From Symbiodinium natans (Eukaryota > Sar > Dinophyceae > Suessiales > Symbiodiniaceae): DNA of 64,000 nt. The stretch spans positions 1-64,000 of the forward strand of contig CAJNDS010000062.1 in assembly GCA_905221605.1 (NCBI GenBank). The letters run 5' to 3'. The position numbers were made by a program, and so were the translations under genes. Within the stretch, counting starts at the first letter, position 1; the number at the start of each line of letters is the position of its first letter. Below, one piece after another: positions 1 to 9,508 of the stretch. The notes under the pieces were generated by a model. It saw only the letters and a program-made list of their open reading frames with translations, was not told the DNA's origin and searched no databases.

Positions 1-32
1 CTGAAAGCTGCACGATTTGGTGTGTGGCTTGA
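1..32 (-). repeat. 32-bp direct repeat, left copy
   Basis: Identical to 9477-9508 (begins ctgaaagctgcacgatttgg on the plus strand). Beyond it, 33-39 still matches 9509-9515 at six of seven bases, then the similarity ends. It is cut by the window edge. Either a terminal repeat of element 1 or the 5' end of a second related copy lying to the left. Confidence 0.7.
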
Positions 33-517
33 ACCAAAAGCAACCAAGAACGGTGATCTTTCACAACAGCAAACAGCTATGAGTAAACACATGACCCGTT
101 CGCTGCAAGTTCAAGCCACACTACCAAAGCTAACACTAGCCTACAAGAAATCCTACGCCACAGCGAGCACTGTACCACGAGCCCTCTCTCTTTTTGACTT
201 TGCCGGAAATGCAGCTCAGATTTCAAAGCACAACGCAAAGCAGATGATGCGTAACAAGACTGAAGCACTAATGACCAACTTTCAAACTGGCAAAGTCAAA
301 GCTCGCCGGGCCTACCTACCCCATTTCTAAGTGAGCGCAGACTATGCCAGGCTATCAGCAGCGAAGCTCAGGAGAGTGATTATGGCGGCTGCCATTTGAG
401 CTTTGCATCGGGAGGCCACAGGCGCACATCAGAGCGAAAATGCCAGATGCGCGCCAGACTGCAGTCCACACGAAAGTCCGGAAGAAACTTGACTGGCAAA
501 GGCTGGGATTCATCACT
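33..517. other. 3' flank of element 1, no gene recognised
   Basis: Lies downstream of the RNase H stop in the direction of element 1. No convincing ORF on either strand. If the element has split direct repeats, a B repeat would be expected next to the 1-32 copy, but its partner would fall outside the window. Confidence 0.4.
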
Positions 518-2071
518 TCAGCGGGAAAGCAGATCTGCATCGTCGTTCTTTTCGCCGGGTATGTGGAAGACGTCGAGCTCAATGCCAGTCATGCACGCCA
601 ACATCGACAGCCGTTTCAGAAAGACCGACAAAGGAAAGGCCGAGCTGTATAGCTTGTTGACGCCTGCCTCTGCACCTGTGTTATCGGACAAAGTGCGAAG
701 ACGGACGGTCCAGCGTGCCAAGGGCACCACGGAATGGAGACAAAGAATGAGGCCAAGCTGTGCCAATGTCTCATAGCATGTGATGTCTTGGTGAGCTGGC
801 ACCTGCAAAGGCACACCCAGTGACGAAAGGTCCGGCACACGCCAGGACTGGCTGAACCACGAAATCTGGCGTGAAGGCCATTCGATAAATCCCCCTATCC
901 CGACGAGATCCCCATCTGCGCGTGCATCGGCGGCGGCGCAGACGATGGGAACGTCCGCAGGTTTCTGCAAAGGAAAGAAAAGGGGCGGAACCTCGCACCA
1001 CTTAAGCCAAAACTGAAGGCTCTCACGGCTGGAAACAGAAAGCTTGCGGCGAGTGGTGGAGGGGTCCGTCACCCTCATCCAAATGCGTTTGGAGGTGGGA
1101 ATTTTCACAAGGTCTTTCTTAGACTGCAGGGCCAAATGCCTGGCTTCGATGAGCTTAGAGCCTGTCGGAATGCTTGTGCCCGGCGGTGTGGAGGTGAAGA
1201 TAAGCCCTTCGTTAACGCAGATGGCCAAGCCGGGCCAATCGCCAGGGTCAATGCTGTAGTTGGTGGCCAATGGACGGTTCGCATCAGCATATAGGGTCTG
1301 CAACCAGGGCTTGAAATGTTTGTACAGCTTGCAAAACCACTGCAGCAACCCGGTGACCTTGTCCAGGGTCCGTTTCGAGACATGGCGACCCTGTAAAGCT
1401 TCCTGCAACAGGCGCTTCAACTTCTGGACTTTTTCAACCGGAATAGAGAAAGTGCCAGAACCGAAGGAAAAGTACCAGCCTATCCAGTGGATACCGCTGC
1501 CAAGCTGTAACTTAGCGTTGGACAGCGGTATGTTGAACAGAGCACAAAAGGCCAGTGTCATGCACGCTGTAAGGCCAATGACCTCCTGGTCCTGAAACAA
1601 CATAAAGTCGTCCACGTAGCCCAGCAGGGCGTGTCGAAGCCAAGTCCAAAGGTGTAAAGTGCGAAGGAAAAAGCTTCCAAGGCGCTGGAACCAGAGGGCC
1701 GAGAAGTTTGCTCCAAAGGGACAAACGCGGTAAAAAAGCCAACGACGGCCGGGACCTGGAATCTTAGGGAGGGAGACCCCAAGAAGTCCCTGATCAGAGT
1801 CGCGAACTCGAACCGTTTTGTGAGCTGACTTGATGTCAAAAGCAAACCCCGCGCACAGGCCAGAGTGACAACGCAAAGGGAAAGAATCCCTGACATCGTC
1901 AACACCCGGAAGTGTGTACGTCTCGGGGATCGTGCAGGACGGGTTAGTGCCACACACAGTGGAATCCACCACAAGACGCAGCTTTGACGATAGACATCCT
2001 TCCAATTGCCAGTTTGTCACCAAAACGCTCTTGAGCCGCTTCCAAAGAATCCAGCTCCAAGAACCAGCCAT
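518..2071 (-). CDS. Reverse transcriptase - RNase H (3' half of element 1 pol)
   Basis: Polymerase and RNase H part of a YR retroelement pol protein. RT motifs appear in order: LRLVVDSTVCGTNP, motif A-like FAFDIKSAH, motif B-like CPFGANFSALWFQRL, and catalytic motif C GYVDDFMLF. A connection region follows, then an RNase H domain beginning near CAAADARADGDLVGIGGF, with SDNTGAEAG and a C-terminal HIPGEKNDDADLLSR, the usual last Asp region of retroelement RNase H. The domain continues from the 1944-3683 ORF: the frames overlap near 1990, where a few residues are lost and the frame changes. No start codon of its own is expected. The RT core looks intact apart from this frameshift. Confidence 0.85.
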   Translation of the reverse strand: MAGSWSWILWKRLKSVLVTNWQLEGCLSSKLRLVVDSTVCGTNPSCTIPETYTLPGVDDVRDSFPLRCHSGLCAGFAFDIKSAHKTVRVRDSDQGLLGVSLPKIPGPGRRWLFYRVCPFGANFSALWFQRLGSFFLRTLHLWTWLRHALLGYVDDFMLFQDQEVIGLTACMTLAFCALFNIPLSNAKLQLGSGIHWIGWYFSFGSGTFSIPVEKVQKLKRLLQEALQGRHVSKRTLDKVTGLLQWFCKLYKHFKPWLQTLYADANRPLATNYSIDPGDWPGLAICVNEGLIFTSTPPGTSIPTGSKLIEARHLALQSKKDLVKIPTSKRIWMRVTDPSTTRRKLSVSSRESLQFWLKWCEVPPLFFPLQKPADVPIVCAAADARADGDLVGIGGFIEWPSRQISWFSQSWRVPDLSSLGVPLQVPAHQDITCYETLAQLGLILCLHSVVPLARWTVRLRTLSDNTGAEAGVNKLYSSAFPLSVFLKRLSMLACMTGIELDVFHIPGEKNDDADLLSR

Positions 2072-3683
2072 TCGCGATCTCCTCCTCCACTAAGGCATGC
2101 AGGGTTGGAAGGTCCGCTTCAGCACTCGACCAATTGCCATGACAAATGCCGAGTGATTGCTCGAAAGGATGGCCCCCTCCTTGTGGCAAGAAAATGTTGG
2201 ACAACGGGATGTCCCCGTCAAAGCCAGTGGGCACTCCCTGTTCCAGACAGGTGAACAGGGAAACGTCTCGATCTTGGCAAATGCGTGAGACAGCTGCCAG
2301 CGCCTGAAGGCAGTATGGTTGCCCTGCCGAGATTTCCCAGGAAACGGTTATGCCAGGGAAATAAGCCGACAGCCACTCCTGGAAGAGGCGACGAAGGGCG
2401 TCTACCTCCGAGGTTGAGAAAAGAGCCTCCGCGGATCCCCCCAAAACCAAAGTGCGCAAACGCTGAGGAAAACGACCCTGAAGGAGAAAGGTCATCAGCT
2501 TAGGCCTAAGGCGCGCAAAGACGTCTGTAGCTCCTGAAGGTGGTGCACTCCAGTCTGGCGTGGAAAGGATGCCGGCCCCATCCTGCGAAGCCACTGGAGC
2601 CTCATGAAGGTCCTTGGGTTTGGCAAGCAGAGGTACCGTGGCGAGAGAAAGGGCAGTACCTACCCCTTGCTCAAGGTCGAAGAGAGGCAGGGCTTGCTGA
2701 GCATACATGTCTGCCAAACGGGGGGGGTACTCTGCAGATGCCCGACTGCAAAAGATGCCAGCCTCATCACGCAAACCCTGTAAGGCCACGTGGGTCCCCT
2801 CGGTGTGTGGACATGTAGAGGCGAAGGCCTGAAAGGCTCTGAATGAAGTGGCGAAAAGCCAAGCTTTGTGCATGTTGAGATTGACGGAACAAGCGGCCAC
2901 GTGGACCAGATCCGCACTGATGGATGCCAAGAAATTGGTTGCAATCGGCTCCATCCAGGCCATGCTGTTGGGCGGCTGTTCGAGCGACACCTGCGCGCCG
3001 CAGGAAAAGCTGACATGCAAGAGCTGAACGCAACGCTCAAAGATCAAGTGACTCTCCTGGACTCTAAGAGCCTGTGATGCCGACAGGTCGGGGAGCCCAT
3101 TCAGGAAAGCCGGAGTCCGAAGCGCTTTTGGGCCTCTAGGAAGGAGTTTCAGGCGAGAGTGCTCCCTGCATGGAGGGGCAGCGTGCGCAAGGGCAACCTG
3201 GCGGGACGTGCAAATGCGCAGTAAATGTTCAAAGAAATCGTCCTGGAGAAGATCCATGTTTGTGTCGATGAGAATGTCTATTGACAGACATGGCACCCCC
3301 TTCTCCAGGAAAGCTGAACTGAGCGGCGAGCCCGCTCCCGCGCAAATGTCCAGGAAGAAGGGTTGCTTGAAATCCCGAACGGACTGTAGGACAGAGGTGA
3401 CATGTGAGGAGGCAGGCGGAAACAGCCCTGGCATAGACTCTGCCAAGGCCGGTGCAGGAGCTAGCGCTGGGCCGGAGCTGTCCGGGGCCGACAGGTCATC
3501 TTCGGGATTTATGGGCTGGGGTGGTGGGGTCCCTGGGGATGAAGTGTCGGAAACAGGCCCAGCCAAAACCACCTCGTGAGGAAGATCGGGCATTGGAGGC
3601 CCGGATGCCTGCTTTGCCGGAGCAGCGGTTGCCGGAGTGGAAGAGCTCTGGGAAGACAAAGGCAAAATGGCAGGCGTGAACAA
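1944..3683 (-). CDS. Methyltransferase-like domain plus RT N-terminus (5' half of element 1 pol)
   Basis: After about 100 Pro/Ser-rich residues comes a class I methyltransferase-like block: FLDICAGAGSPLSSAF (SAM-binding motif I, about residues 111-125), an acidic SIDILID strand, AHAAPPCREHSR (PPC, like motif IV of cytosine-C5 methyltransferases, about 167-177) and SLEQPPNSMAW (in the place of ENV motif VI). A Cys/His segment follows (CPHTEGTHVALQG then AEYPPRLA). The C-terminus, with GVPTGFDGDIPLSN and EIANGWFLELDSLEAAQERFG, matches the RT N-terminal region of element 3. The ORF has no ATG at its start and begins 48 nt after the Gag stop in another frame, so expression by frameshift or read-through is possible. 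DIRS elements usually carry an adenine (DAM-like) methyltransferase, so a C5-like one is notable. Activity is unproven. Confidence 0.65.
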   Translation of the reverse strand: MFTPAILPLSSQSSSTPATAAPAKQASGPPMPDLPHEVVLAGPVSDTSSPGTPPPQPINPEDDLSAPDSSGPALAPAPALAESMPGLFPPASSHVTSVLQSVRDFKQPFFLDICAGAGSPLSSAFLEKGVPCLSIDILIDTNMDLLQDDFFEHLLRICTSRQVALAHAAPPCREHSRLKLLPRGPKALRTPAFLNGLPDLSASQALRVQESHLIFERCVQLLHVSFSCGAQVSLEQPPNSMAWMEPIATNFLASISADLVHVAACSVNLNMHKAWLFATSFRAFQAFASTCPHTEGTHVALQGLRDEAGIFCSRASAEYPPRLADMYAQQALPLFDLEQGVGTALSLATVPLLAKPKDLHEAPVASQDGAGILSTPDWSAPPSGATDVFARLRPKLMTFLLQGRFPQRLRTLVLGGSAEALFSTSEVDALRRLFQEWLSAYFPGITVSWEISAGQPYCLQALAAVSRICQDRDVSLFTCLEQGVPTGFDGDIPLSNIFLPQGGGHPFEQSLGICHGNWSSAEADLPTLHALVEEEIANGWFLELDSLEAAQERFGDKLAIGRMSIVKAASCGGFHCVWH

Positions 3684-3731
3684 AGGCAGACCGGACCCAG
3701 CTGCCTGCTCGAAAGGTGGGTCCGGTCCCCC

Positions 3732-5113
3732 TCAATGCGGGGTGTCGGTATGTTGCCAGGCCGGATGGTTGCCAAGACAAACCTTGCCACTGGGAAGCTT
3801 CACGGGACAAAGGTGTTCAAAGCGGCACGACGGGTTTTTACAGCCCGTGCGCTGACTCCAGCGCATGCAAAGGGTCTTGACTTCTCCGTTGATTTTTGCG
3901 GAGGATGCCCACTCCTGTCGGTTTGTGGAGGACCCGCCGGAGTTGCCTTGGTTGCCCAGACCGGATCCCCCACGACCGGTGCCAAGGCCACTCCCACGAC
4001 CTCTACCATCCCCCCTGCCTTTGCCGCGTCCGCGTCCGTTGCCAAAACCAGCCCCGGGGCCATTGCCCTTTCCTCCGCCTGCTCCCTTGCCCTCCGGGCG
4101 GCGCATGGCCTTGGGCAGGAAAACACGCGGTGCCAAAAGAGAAGCCAACTCGCTACGGACGGCTGTGTTCTCATGGATGCAGTCATCCAAAGACCAACCC
4201 TGCAAACGGAGCTCGGACACGGCCTCCCAGAATCGGCGGTCTGCCTGCTCACACTCCAGTGCATTGGGTGGGCGAAGACCACTGCTGTTGTCAAAACGAG
4301 CCGAAGCAAAACGCAGAAAGGTAGACTCGTACTTCTTAAGCGTCACCAAGTGCACATCAGTGACCATAGCCATCGCCACACTGTGCAAACGCAAAATTTT
4401 GCTCAATGCAAACATGCCCAGTGTGTCCGGGAGGTTCCGAGAGGGGACATCATCCAAAATGAGATCTGCCAGCTCCGTCCTGGCTAGCTTGCGAGGGCGC
4501 TGCAACTGCTGTTCTTCAAGCTCAAGCACGGACATGCGCCAACGCCAAGGGATGAAGCGCCACTCGTGGGACGAGGCTTGTTTGAAAGCCAAAGCAAGGA
4601 GACGAGCCGAAGGCCTAGTGGAGTCGTCTAAGACCTCGCTAGGGTACTTCCGCAAGAAAGCGGCCCGGAGCTCTGCCGTTTTGTCAGAGGAGAGCTTAGC
4701 CGGAAAAGGCTCGTTCCACGAAGCAGCACCTGAGGTGAGGTGACCAGGGTCTGAAGCTGCGCTGAAGGATTGTTCCTGTGGCAAAGACAGAGCAGAGGGT
4801 TGCGGTGGGAAAGGCACGATGCCATGTTTCCCTCCGAACAGGCCAAGGAATGCGCCCTGTGCCAGAGACAGCGGAGGTCCGCGACTGTTTCAGAGCCAAA
4901 ATCCAGAAGACCGTGCGACTCCAACCACTGATCCAATTGGTCAAAGGAGGTGGCCAAAAACCCAAAGTTACGAACGGTGCGGTTCAACTCCGAATGTGAC
5001 ACAACGGCTTCAGGGAAATCGAGGCTAAGGGATTCCCAAAGCACTGAGAGCTTGTCTGAGGGGGTCGGCTGTGCTAGTAGGCCTCTCCCAGTGTCACTCC
5101 CCGGGTCGGCCAT
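3732..5113 (-). pseudogene. Gag-like protein of element 1, one frameshift
   Basis: Starts at ATG 5113 (MADPGSDTGRG). The frame shifts near 4820-4850 and continues to the stop at 3732. The middle holds EWRFIPWRWRMS and LRPPNALECEQADRRFWEAVSELRLQGWSLDDCI, which align by eye with the Gag of element 3 (WEWIPWKK; FRPPTVQEAEEAD; ESLDD). A Gly/Arg/Lys-rich stretch (GRGRGKGRGDGRGRG) follows, suiting nucleic-acid binding. At the C-terminus lies a CCCH finger, C-x8-C-x4-C-x3-H (from CMRWSQRTGCKNPSCRFEH). Presumed nucleocapsid/RNA-packaging protein. The frameshift would truncate it unless it is recoded. Confidence 0.7.
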
Positions 5114-5576
5114 GGAACCTGTGCGAGCCCGAGTGCAGCACTGGCAAACAAGCACGGCATGGATGTAAACGCACAATGCCATGCCCATGTTGCAAAAGGA
5201 AAAGAAAAAGGGGCAGCACTTGCCGCACGCACAATTCTTAAAGCCCGGTCACCAGCCAATCAGAGAAAGGACAAAAGAACGACTCTGAGAAGTGCGCCTG
5301 GAAAAATGTGAGGAGCGTCCACAGCCAGACCTGGGCATGAGAGCATGTATAAAGAGAAGCACTGCATGCGGAAAGCAAAGGAAGCTCAGAAAAAGCACTG
5401 AAGCTCTGATTTTCGCTGGCAAGCTCCGATGCCAATCGCCCCCAACAAGCTTAAAGCTCATGAGGGAAAATGCGGCGAGACAAAGCCAAAAGCACTCTAT
5501 GTACTGCCCTGCAAAACAGATAAAGCCGAAGTGGAGGAGGGGCAACTAAAAGCCAAAAGCTGGGGTAAGCACTCTC
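5114..5576 (-). other. Inter-ORF spacer of element 1 with repeated motif
   Basis: Non-coding spacer between the accessory ORF and Gag. It contains repeats of a motif written agccaaaagc on the plus strand (AGCTTTTGGCT in the element's direction), also seen in the next spacer at 6378-6789, together with aagcact motifs. Possibly a shared leader or processing signal before each ORF; no known element recognised. Confidence 0.35.
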
Positions 5577-6377
5577 TCAGGCTTGCCCCTGTGCCCTCCT
5601 AAAAGCTTTATAGCAAATGCCACAGCGGTGCCGATGAGGGAGATCTTCGCGCGTAAGAACGACCCCGCAATGGCCAGCACCGCAGTCTTGACATGTGGAG
5701 CGGCAGTAAATCTGAGTGACGGTCACTGTCTCGTTGATTTGGCTAAGCGGGAACGCATCCGACCCCAGGCCGGTGGCCAAAGGGGGCGCAGTGCCCAAAG
5801 GGGGTGCCGGTGGCGGATGGGGTCGGTCAGCTTGCGACACCCAAAGCCAAAGCCATTGGCCAATGTTCCAGCCATGGTTAGCCTCCTTGGCACGCTGAAG
5901 CAAGGTCTCAAAAGCCGAGTCCTGCTCCATCCAGTAGCGAAGCCAATCGTCCTCCTCCCAGCCACCGGCCCCGTTAAAGGAAGCCGCCTCTTCCAACCAC
6001 GAGTGGGCTCGGACGAGATCTGCAGGAGCAAGTCCAAGGGAGCGGTGGCCATTAGGAAAATGTGGCCACTTGCTGTCCGAAGCAGCCTGCGCAGGTGCGG
6101 CTTGGGATGCTGCGGCACCCGGGTTCCGGGTGGCTTTTTCCATCTCTTCGACCCAATGAAAAGCCCAATCTCCAGAGCCAAAGCCGAAGACCGTGTCCAT
6201 GTTCCCAGCAGCCTCCGTCAGGGGCGAAAATGCTGGCGTAGACGCAAGCCAGTGCCACAGCCATTCTGATGGCGAAAAGCCACTAGAAGACGGCATGTGA
6301 CGAGCATCCTCCAGCCAAGACACTGCCTTGTTCACATCATCATCTGCAAGGCCAAGGAAAATGTCAGTGTTTGCCAT
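5577..6377 (-). CDS. Tryptophan-repeat accessory protein with C-terminal Cys/His cluster, unknown function
   Basis: 266 residues from ATG 6377 (MANTDIFLGLADDD). At least four spaced segments share an aromatic pattern: SEWLWHWLAS, GDWAFHWVEEME, DDWLRYWMEQD and GQWLWLWVSQA. They are separated by acidic or Pro/Ala-rich linkers, some beginning with similar DVNKAVSWLEDA and LVRAHSWLEEA helices. The C-terminus has CRSTCQDCGAGHCG ... HRHRCGICYKAF, a likely zinc-binding cluster. I do not recognise the family. It sits between YR and Gag in the same orientation, so it probably travels with element 1; elements 2 and 3 lack it. Intact frame. Confidence 0.6.
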   Translation of the reverse strand: MANTDIFLGLADDDVNKAVSWLEDARHMPSSSGFSPSEWLWHWLASTPAFSPLTEAAGNMDTVFGFGSGDWAFHWVEEMEKATRNPGAAASQAAPAQAASDSKWPHFPNGHRSLGLAPADLVRAHSWLEEAASFNGAGGWEEDDWLRYWMEQDSAFETLLQRAKEANHGWNIGQWLWLWVSQADRPHPPPAPPLGTAPPLATGLGSDAFPLSQINETVTVTQIYCRSTCQDCGAGHCGVVLTREDLPHRHRCGICYKAFRRAQGQA

Positions 6378-6789
6378 TGCCAGCAAAAAGCGGGGGTGGG
6401 CAGAGCCACCAAGCAAAAGACACTCTCAGTGCCAAAGTATGGGCAGGCTAAAGCAAAGCCAAAAGCTCCGAGGGTAAAAAGAAAAGGAAAAATGTTGATG
6501 CACACGCTCAGAGTGCAAAAGCAAAGCACTGAGACTGCTGTGTAGCTACAACACCCGACGCTCATAGCGGTTCAGACTCTCTGAGTGCGAGGCCAAGGGA
6601 AAAAGCTCTGCAATCCCGATCTACCCCCCCAGAGGTAAGAGCCAAAAGCTGGGCCGAAGCGATTAAGCACTGGAGCTCCGAGGCAAGCTCTGACTATCCA
6701 CATAAAGCATGAAAGGCAGAGTGAAGCCAACTCTCTCCGAAATCGAAACTCTTTTCTGCTGCCACCTACTGCAAAAAGATGGTCCGGGC
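6378..6789 (-). other. Inter-ORF spacer of element 1, second copy of the repeated motif
   Basis: Spacer between the YR stop and the accessory ORF. It carries agccaaaagctccgagg and agccaaaagctgggccgaag on the plus strand, plus aagcact motifs, resembling 5460-5580. No coding potential recognised. Confidence 0.35.
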
Positions 6790-9051
6790 TCAAAGGCAGA
6801 TGCCACTGCCGAAACAGGAGGGCCGTTTGCAAAGCGCACGGCGTGTCCCAGGAGCGTCCTGGTCCTGAAGCTCCAAAAGTATTGTCCACTCAGTGCGAAC
6901 AACGGCCCCACAAGCTGTCTTATATGCCCTGCCTTGCCAGCACACTTGCGACGAAGCAACATCACAGTTGACCGCCCTATGTACGGTTTTAGCCGAAGCC
7001 ATGAAAAGGCCAGGACCTAAAGCTGGCGGCGTCTCCAAAGACACGGATGCGGCCTGAGATGCACCAATCGTTGAAATTGGCTGGCTAGGTACAAGAGGAA
7101 GGGCTGCCACTGGCAAAGGATTTGCGCCGTTGTGTTCAGAGGCTAATCCCTGAAAACGCAAAGGGACATCCAACCCTGAAGTTGCAAGACCTTCCCTAAC
7201 CAAAAGCTGTGGTTCTGATATCGGCGACTGAGCTCCACGATGTTGGGAAATGCTGGGACGGAAAACACCGGTGCGAATCTTGCCAAGGATCGAGGCCTGA
7301 AGTGCCAGGGCAGCATGCGTGTCATCCCGACCGTAAAGAGTGACCGAAGTTGTGCGATGATGTCCCTGTTCGCGGCGTGCCATGTCGCCAAGGCCAAGTT
7401 GCGAACACCAAGACAGGACCGTTGCCTTGCATGAATGTAAAGTAAAGTTACGGGATGCATCATAACCTAGCCGGCCCCACATATTCAAGGCTGAACGCAG
7501 GCTACGCAAGGCAGATGCATACGATGCAGGGCAAAATACAAAGTCACAGGCATCATCCAAGAGCGATGAGCAGAAGAAGAGGGAGTCAGGCACCACATTG
7601 GGGGAAAGTTGTTCCAAGGACCCCCACAGCGAATCCAAAAGCTGGAGCCAGCGAATGCCCCAAGGGCCGTACATGCCCTCTGCATAGAAAGCAAAAGCCA
7701 TGCCTCGCCGAGAGGTTTTTGTCCGGTATGCAAGGCCACGGATGACTAATGCTTGGGGGTCGAACAAAAGAGCTGACCACGAAACATGGGATGCGTCCCC
7801 AAAGCGCAGCGAAGCCCATATACAAGCTAATGCAGAGCCGGCAAAAAGAGCAAGCTCAGGAGCAGAGGACAGGTCGAGCACCAGCGATTCAAGGAAAGCG
7901 ACAAAGTCCAGAGGAAGCGGCATGGCTTCTGAACGATCCGAGGATGGCTGGGCAGACAAAGCTCTGAACAGGCCTGAGTAAAGGTCTGGGAAATGCAGGG
8001 CCACGGTTTTTAGGTCATCATCCTGTGAACGGCTGCAATGGAGAGCGTATACTGCTTCGACTGCTGCGAGTTGGGAGAGGTTGTCCAAGGAATGTCCGAG
8101 GTCAACGAGAAATTCAAAGTATGCCAGACACGCCTTGACATAACGCAAAGCGGTTGTGTCTGCATTGAGCTGTAGGAGCTTCAATGTCAAAGCAGGACCA
8201 TTGGGCGATCCCTGGAGCTGCTGCAGCACAGAACTGTAAGGGCCAATGATATCCACCAGTGAACGCCAGAGCAGTAAAATGGCATCCCAGGCCTCGGAGT
8301 GCAAGGTGCTCTGAAGAACAACACCCCCCAAATTGGAGGCAATCGCAGCGGAGTCAGGGCAAAGCACTGGGGTGTGGTCACGAGGCTTTAACGCTGCAGG
8401 TCCCTTAGGAGAGGGGCGGACAAAGGAGGAGAGCCGGGAAAAATCGGTTTCTGAGACAGACTTCTCTCCTTCCTGAAATGAAGCTTGCGAGCCTCGAGTT
8501 TCTGATGGATAGATGGAGTATGCACGTGCAGGCTGATAGCTGGGTGGAGGCAAAGGTGCTTCCAACGGCAGGTGTGCCCGATGTATAATAAGCCTAGTTG
8601 GAGCTGGCAAAGGGGTTACACTAGGAACCGAGGCAGCCGAGGGCCTAATCCTAGGGCAAACAGTCCGGTAAGGTGCCGGCAAAGGTTGAGATTTGGATGT
8701 GGGGCGATCCAGGGTCGCACAAGGTTGCACTGTGGCAACAACTGACCAAGAGCCAGAAGCGGATGATGACTTGGGCGTTGCAGACACATCAAGGGACTGC
8801 GAGTATAACGGTAAGCGAGGTGAGGGGGAGCGTTCACCTGGCGGCCTCTCCTCAACGGCGTGGTCAAGAATAGAAGTGGCATCCAACAGATCACTGACTG
8901 AGGCTCGCCCTGGGCCCAAAGGATTGTTCCTGTAACGCTTGACCCTGACTGGTGAAAAGGCCGACGTGTCTTGGCCTGCAAGCTGACCGACGTGCGGTTC
9001 AATCAGGTCAAACGCCGAGGCTGCAGCATGCGTTTCTGGGGCAGTGGACAT
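6790..9051 (-). CDS. Tyrosine recombinase of element 1
   Basis: 753 residues from ATG 9051 (MSTAPETHAAAS). The first ~230 residues are Pro/Ser-rich. The catalytic half has box I ASLRFGDASHV (Arg about 416), a beta-hairpin Lys in YRTKTSRRG (about 445), box II LHSCKATVLSW (His 539, Lys 542), QGHH (about 562-565) and the nucleophile TLYGRDD (Tyr about 573). These follow the R-K-H-x-x-R-H-Y layout of phage-integrase-type recombinases, except that box II has Lys in place of the second Arg. The tail (VHRAVNCDV, CWQGRAYKTACG) resembles the tails of the other two recombinases here. Expected to integrate a circular cDNA. It is the first ORF of the element, and the frame is intact. Confidence 0.8.
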   Translation of the reverse strand: MSTAPETHAAASAFDLIEPHVGQLAGQDTSAFSPVRVKRYRNNPLGPGRASVSDLLDATSILDHAVEERPPGERSPSPRLPLYSQSLDVSATPKSSSASGSWSVVATVQPCATLDRPTSKSQPLPAPYRTVCPRIRPSAASVPSVTPLPAPTRLIIHRAHLPLEAPLPPPSYQPARAYSIYPSETRGSQASFQEGEKSVSETDFSRLSSFVRPSPKGPAALKPRDHTPVLCPDSAAIASNLGGVVLQSTLHSEAWDAILLLWRSLVDIIGPYSSVLQQLQGSPNGPALTLKLLQLNADTTALRYVKACLAYFEFLVDLGHSLDNLSQLAAVEAVYALHCSRSQDDDLKTVALHFPDLYSGLFRALSAQPSSDRSEAMPLPLDFVAFLESLVLDLSSAPELALFAGSALACIWASLRFGDASHVSWSALLFDPQALVIRGLAYRTKTSRRGMAFAFYAEGMYGPWGIRWLQLLDSLWGSLEQLSPNVVPDSLFFCSSLLDDACDFVFCPASYASALRSLRSALNMWGRLGYDASRNFTLHSCKATVLSWCSQLGLGDMARREQGHHRTTSVTLYGRDDTHAALALQASILGKIRTGVFRPSISQHRGAQSPISEPQLLVREGLATSGLDVPLRFQGLASEHNGANPLPVAALPLVPSQPISTIGASQAASVSLETPPALGPGLFMASAKTVHRAVNCDVASSQVCWQGRAYKTACGAVVRTEWTILLELQDQDAPGTRRALCKRPSCFGSGICL

Positions 9052-9476
9052 ACTCAAAGATCAGGAAAAATCAGGAATGACTTCTGGGAGTGGTACGAAG
9101 TGCCCACAGTTGATCTGCACGATCAACAAGAACAGAGTGCAACCCGTAAAGAGATCGGGAACCAATGTGAATGTCGAAGCACGATTGCTGAGCGTGGACC
9201 CGGGAGGCTTTATCTGAAAAGTTCCAAACTGAAGTCCAGAGCAATTTACGTAACGCCAGGTTCTCAAGATCACTGATGTGATCCCCGACAGGAAGCCAGC
9301 CGAAGCCGGAGGACATCCGCGTCCACACGGGAACGCTTGCACGCCGCCTAGTGCGGAAAAGAATTACGTAGCAATGCAATGTAATGAAATATGAGTTGCA
9401 ACAAATGTCTTGCTCTATGTTGCTAGCAAGCGATGTGCTGTAACAGTCTTCAAAAACAAAGCTAGCCAGTGATGCA

Positions 9477-9508
9477 CTGAAAGCTGCACGATTTGGTGTG
9501 TGGCTTGA
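9477..9508 (-). repeat. 32-bp direct repeat, right copy
   Basis: Identical to 1-32. It lies upstream of the recombinase ORF on the element's coding strand and overlaps the DinoSL relict by five bases (9504-9508). Confidence 0.7.

Larger units (their letters stand above)
1..9508 (-). mobile_element. YR retroelement 1 (DIRS-like), order YR - W-repeat ORF - Gag - MTase-like - RT - RH
   Basis: On the minus strand, reading right to left, the ORFs encode a tyrosine recombinase (9051-6790), a tryptophan-repeat accessory protein (6377-5577), Gag (5113-3732), a methyltransferase-like domain with the RT N-terminus (3683-1944) and RT-RNase H (2071-518). YR together with RT and no DDE integrase is the hallmark of DIRS-like retrotransposons. 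A 32-bp sequence is repeated at the two ends of the block (1-32 and 9477-9508), so these may be terminal repeats; the left end could extend beyond the window. Gag and pol each carry a frameshift, so this copy looks non-autonomous. Confidence 0.75.

Noticed and set aside
2006-4743. Plus-strand ORFs over element 1 (for example 3576-4487 and 3865-4743)
   Set aside because: Antisense shadows of the GC-rich Gag and pol frames.
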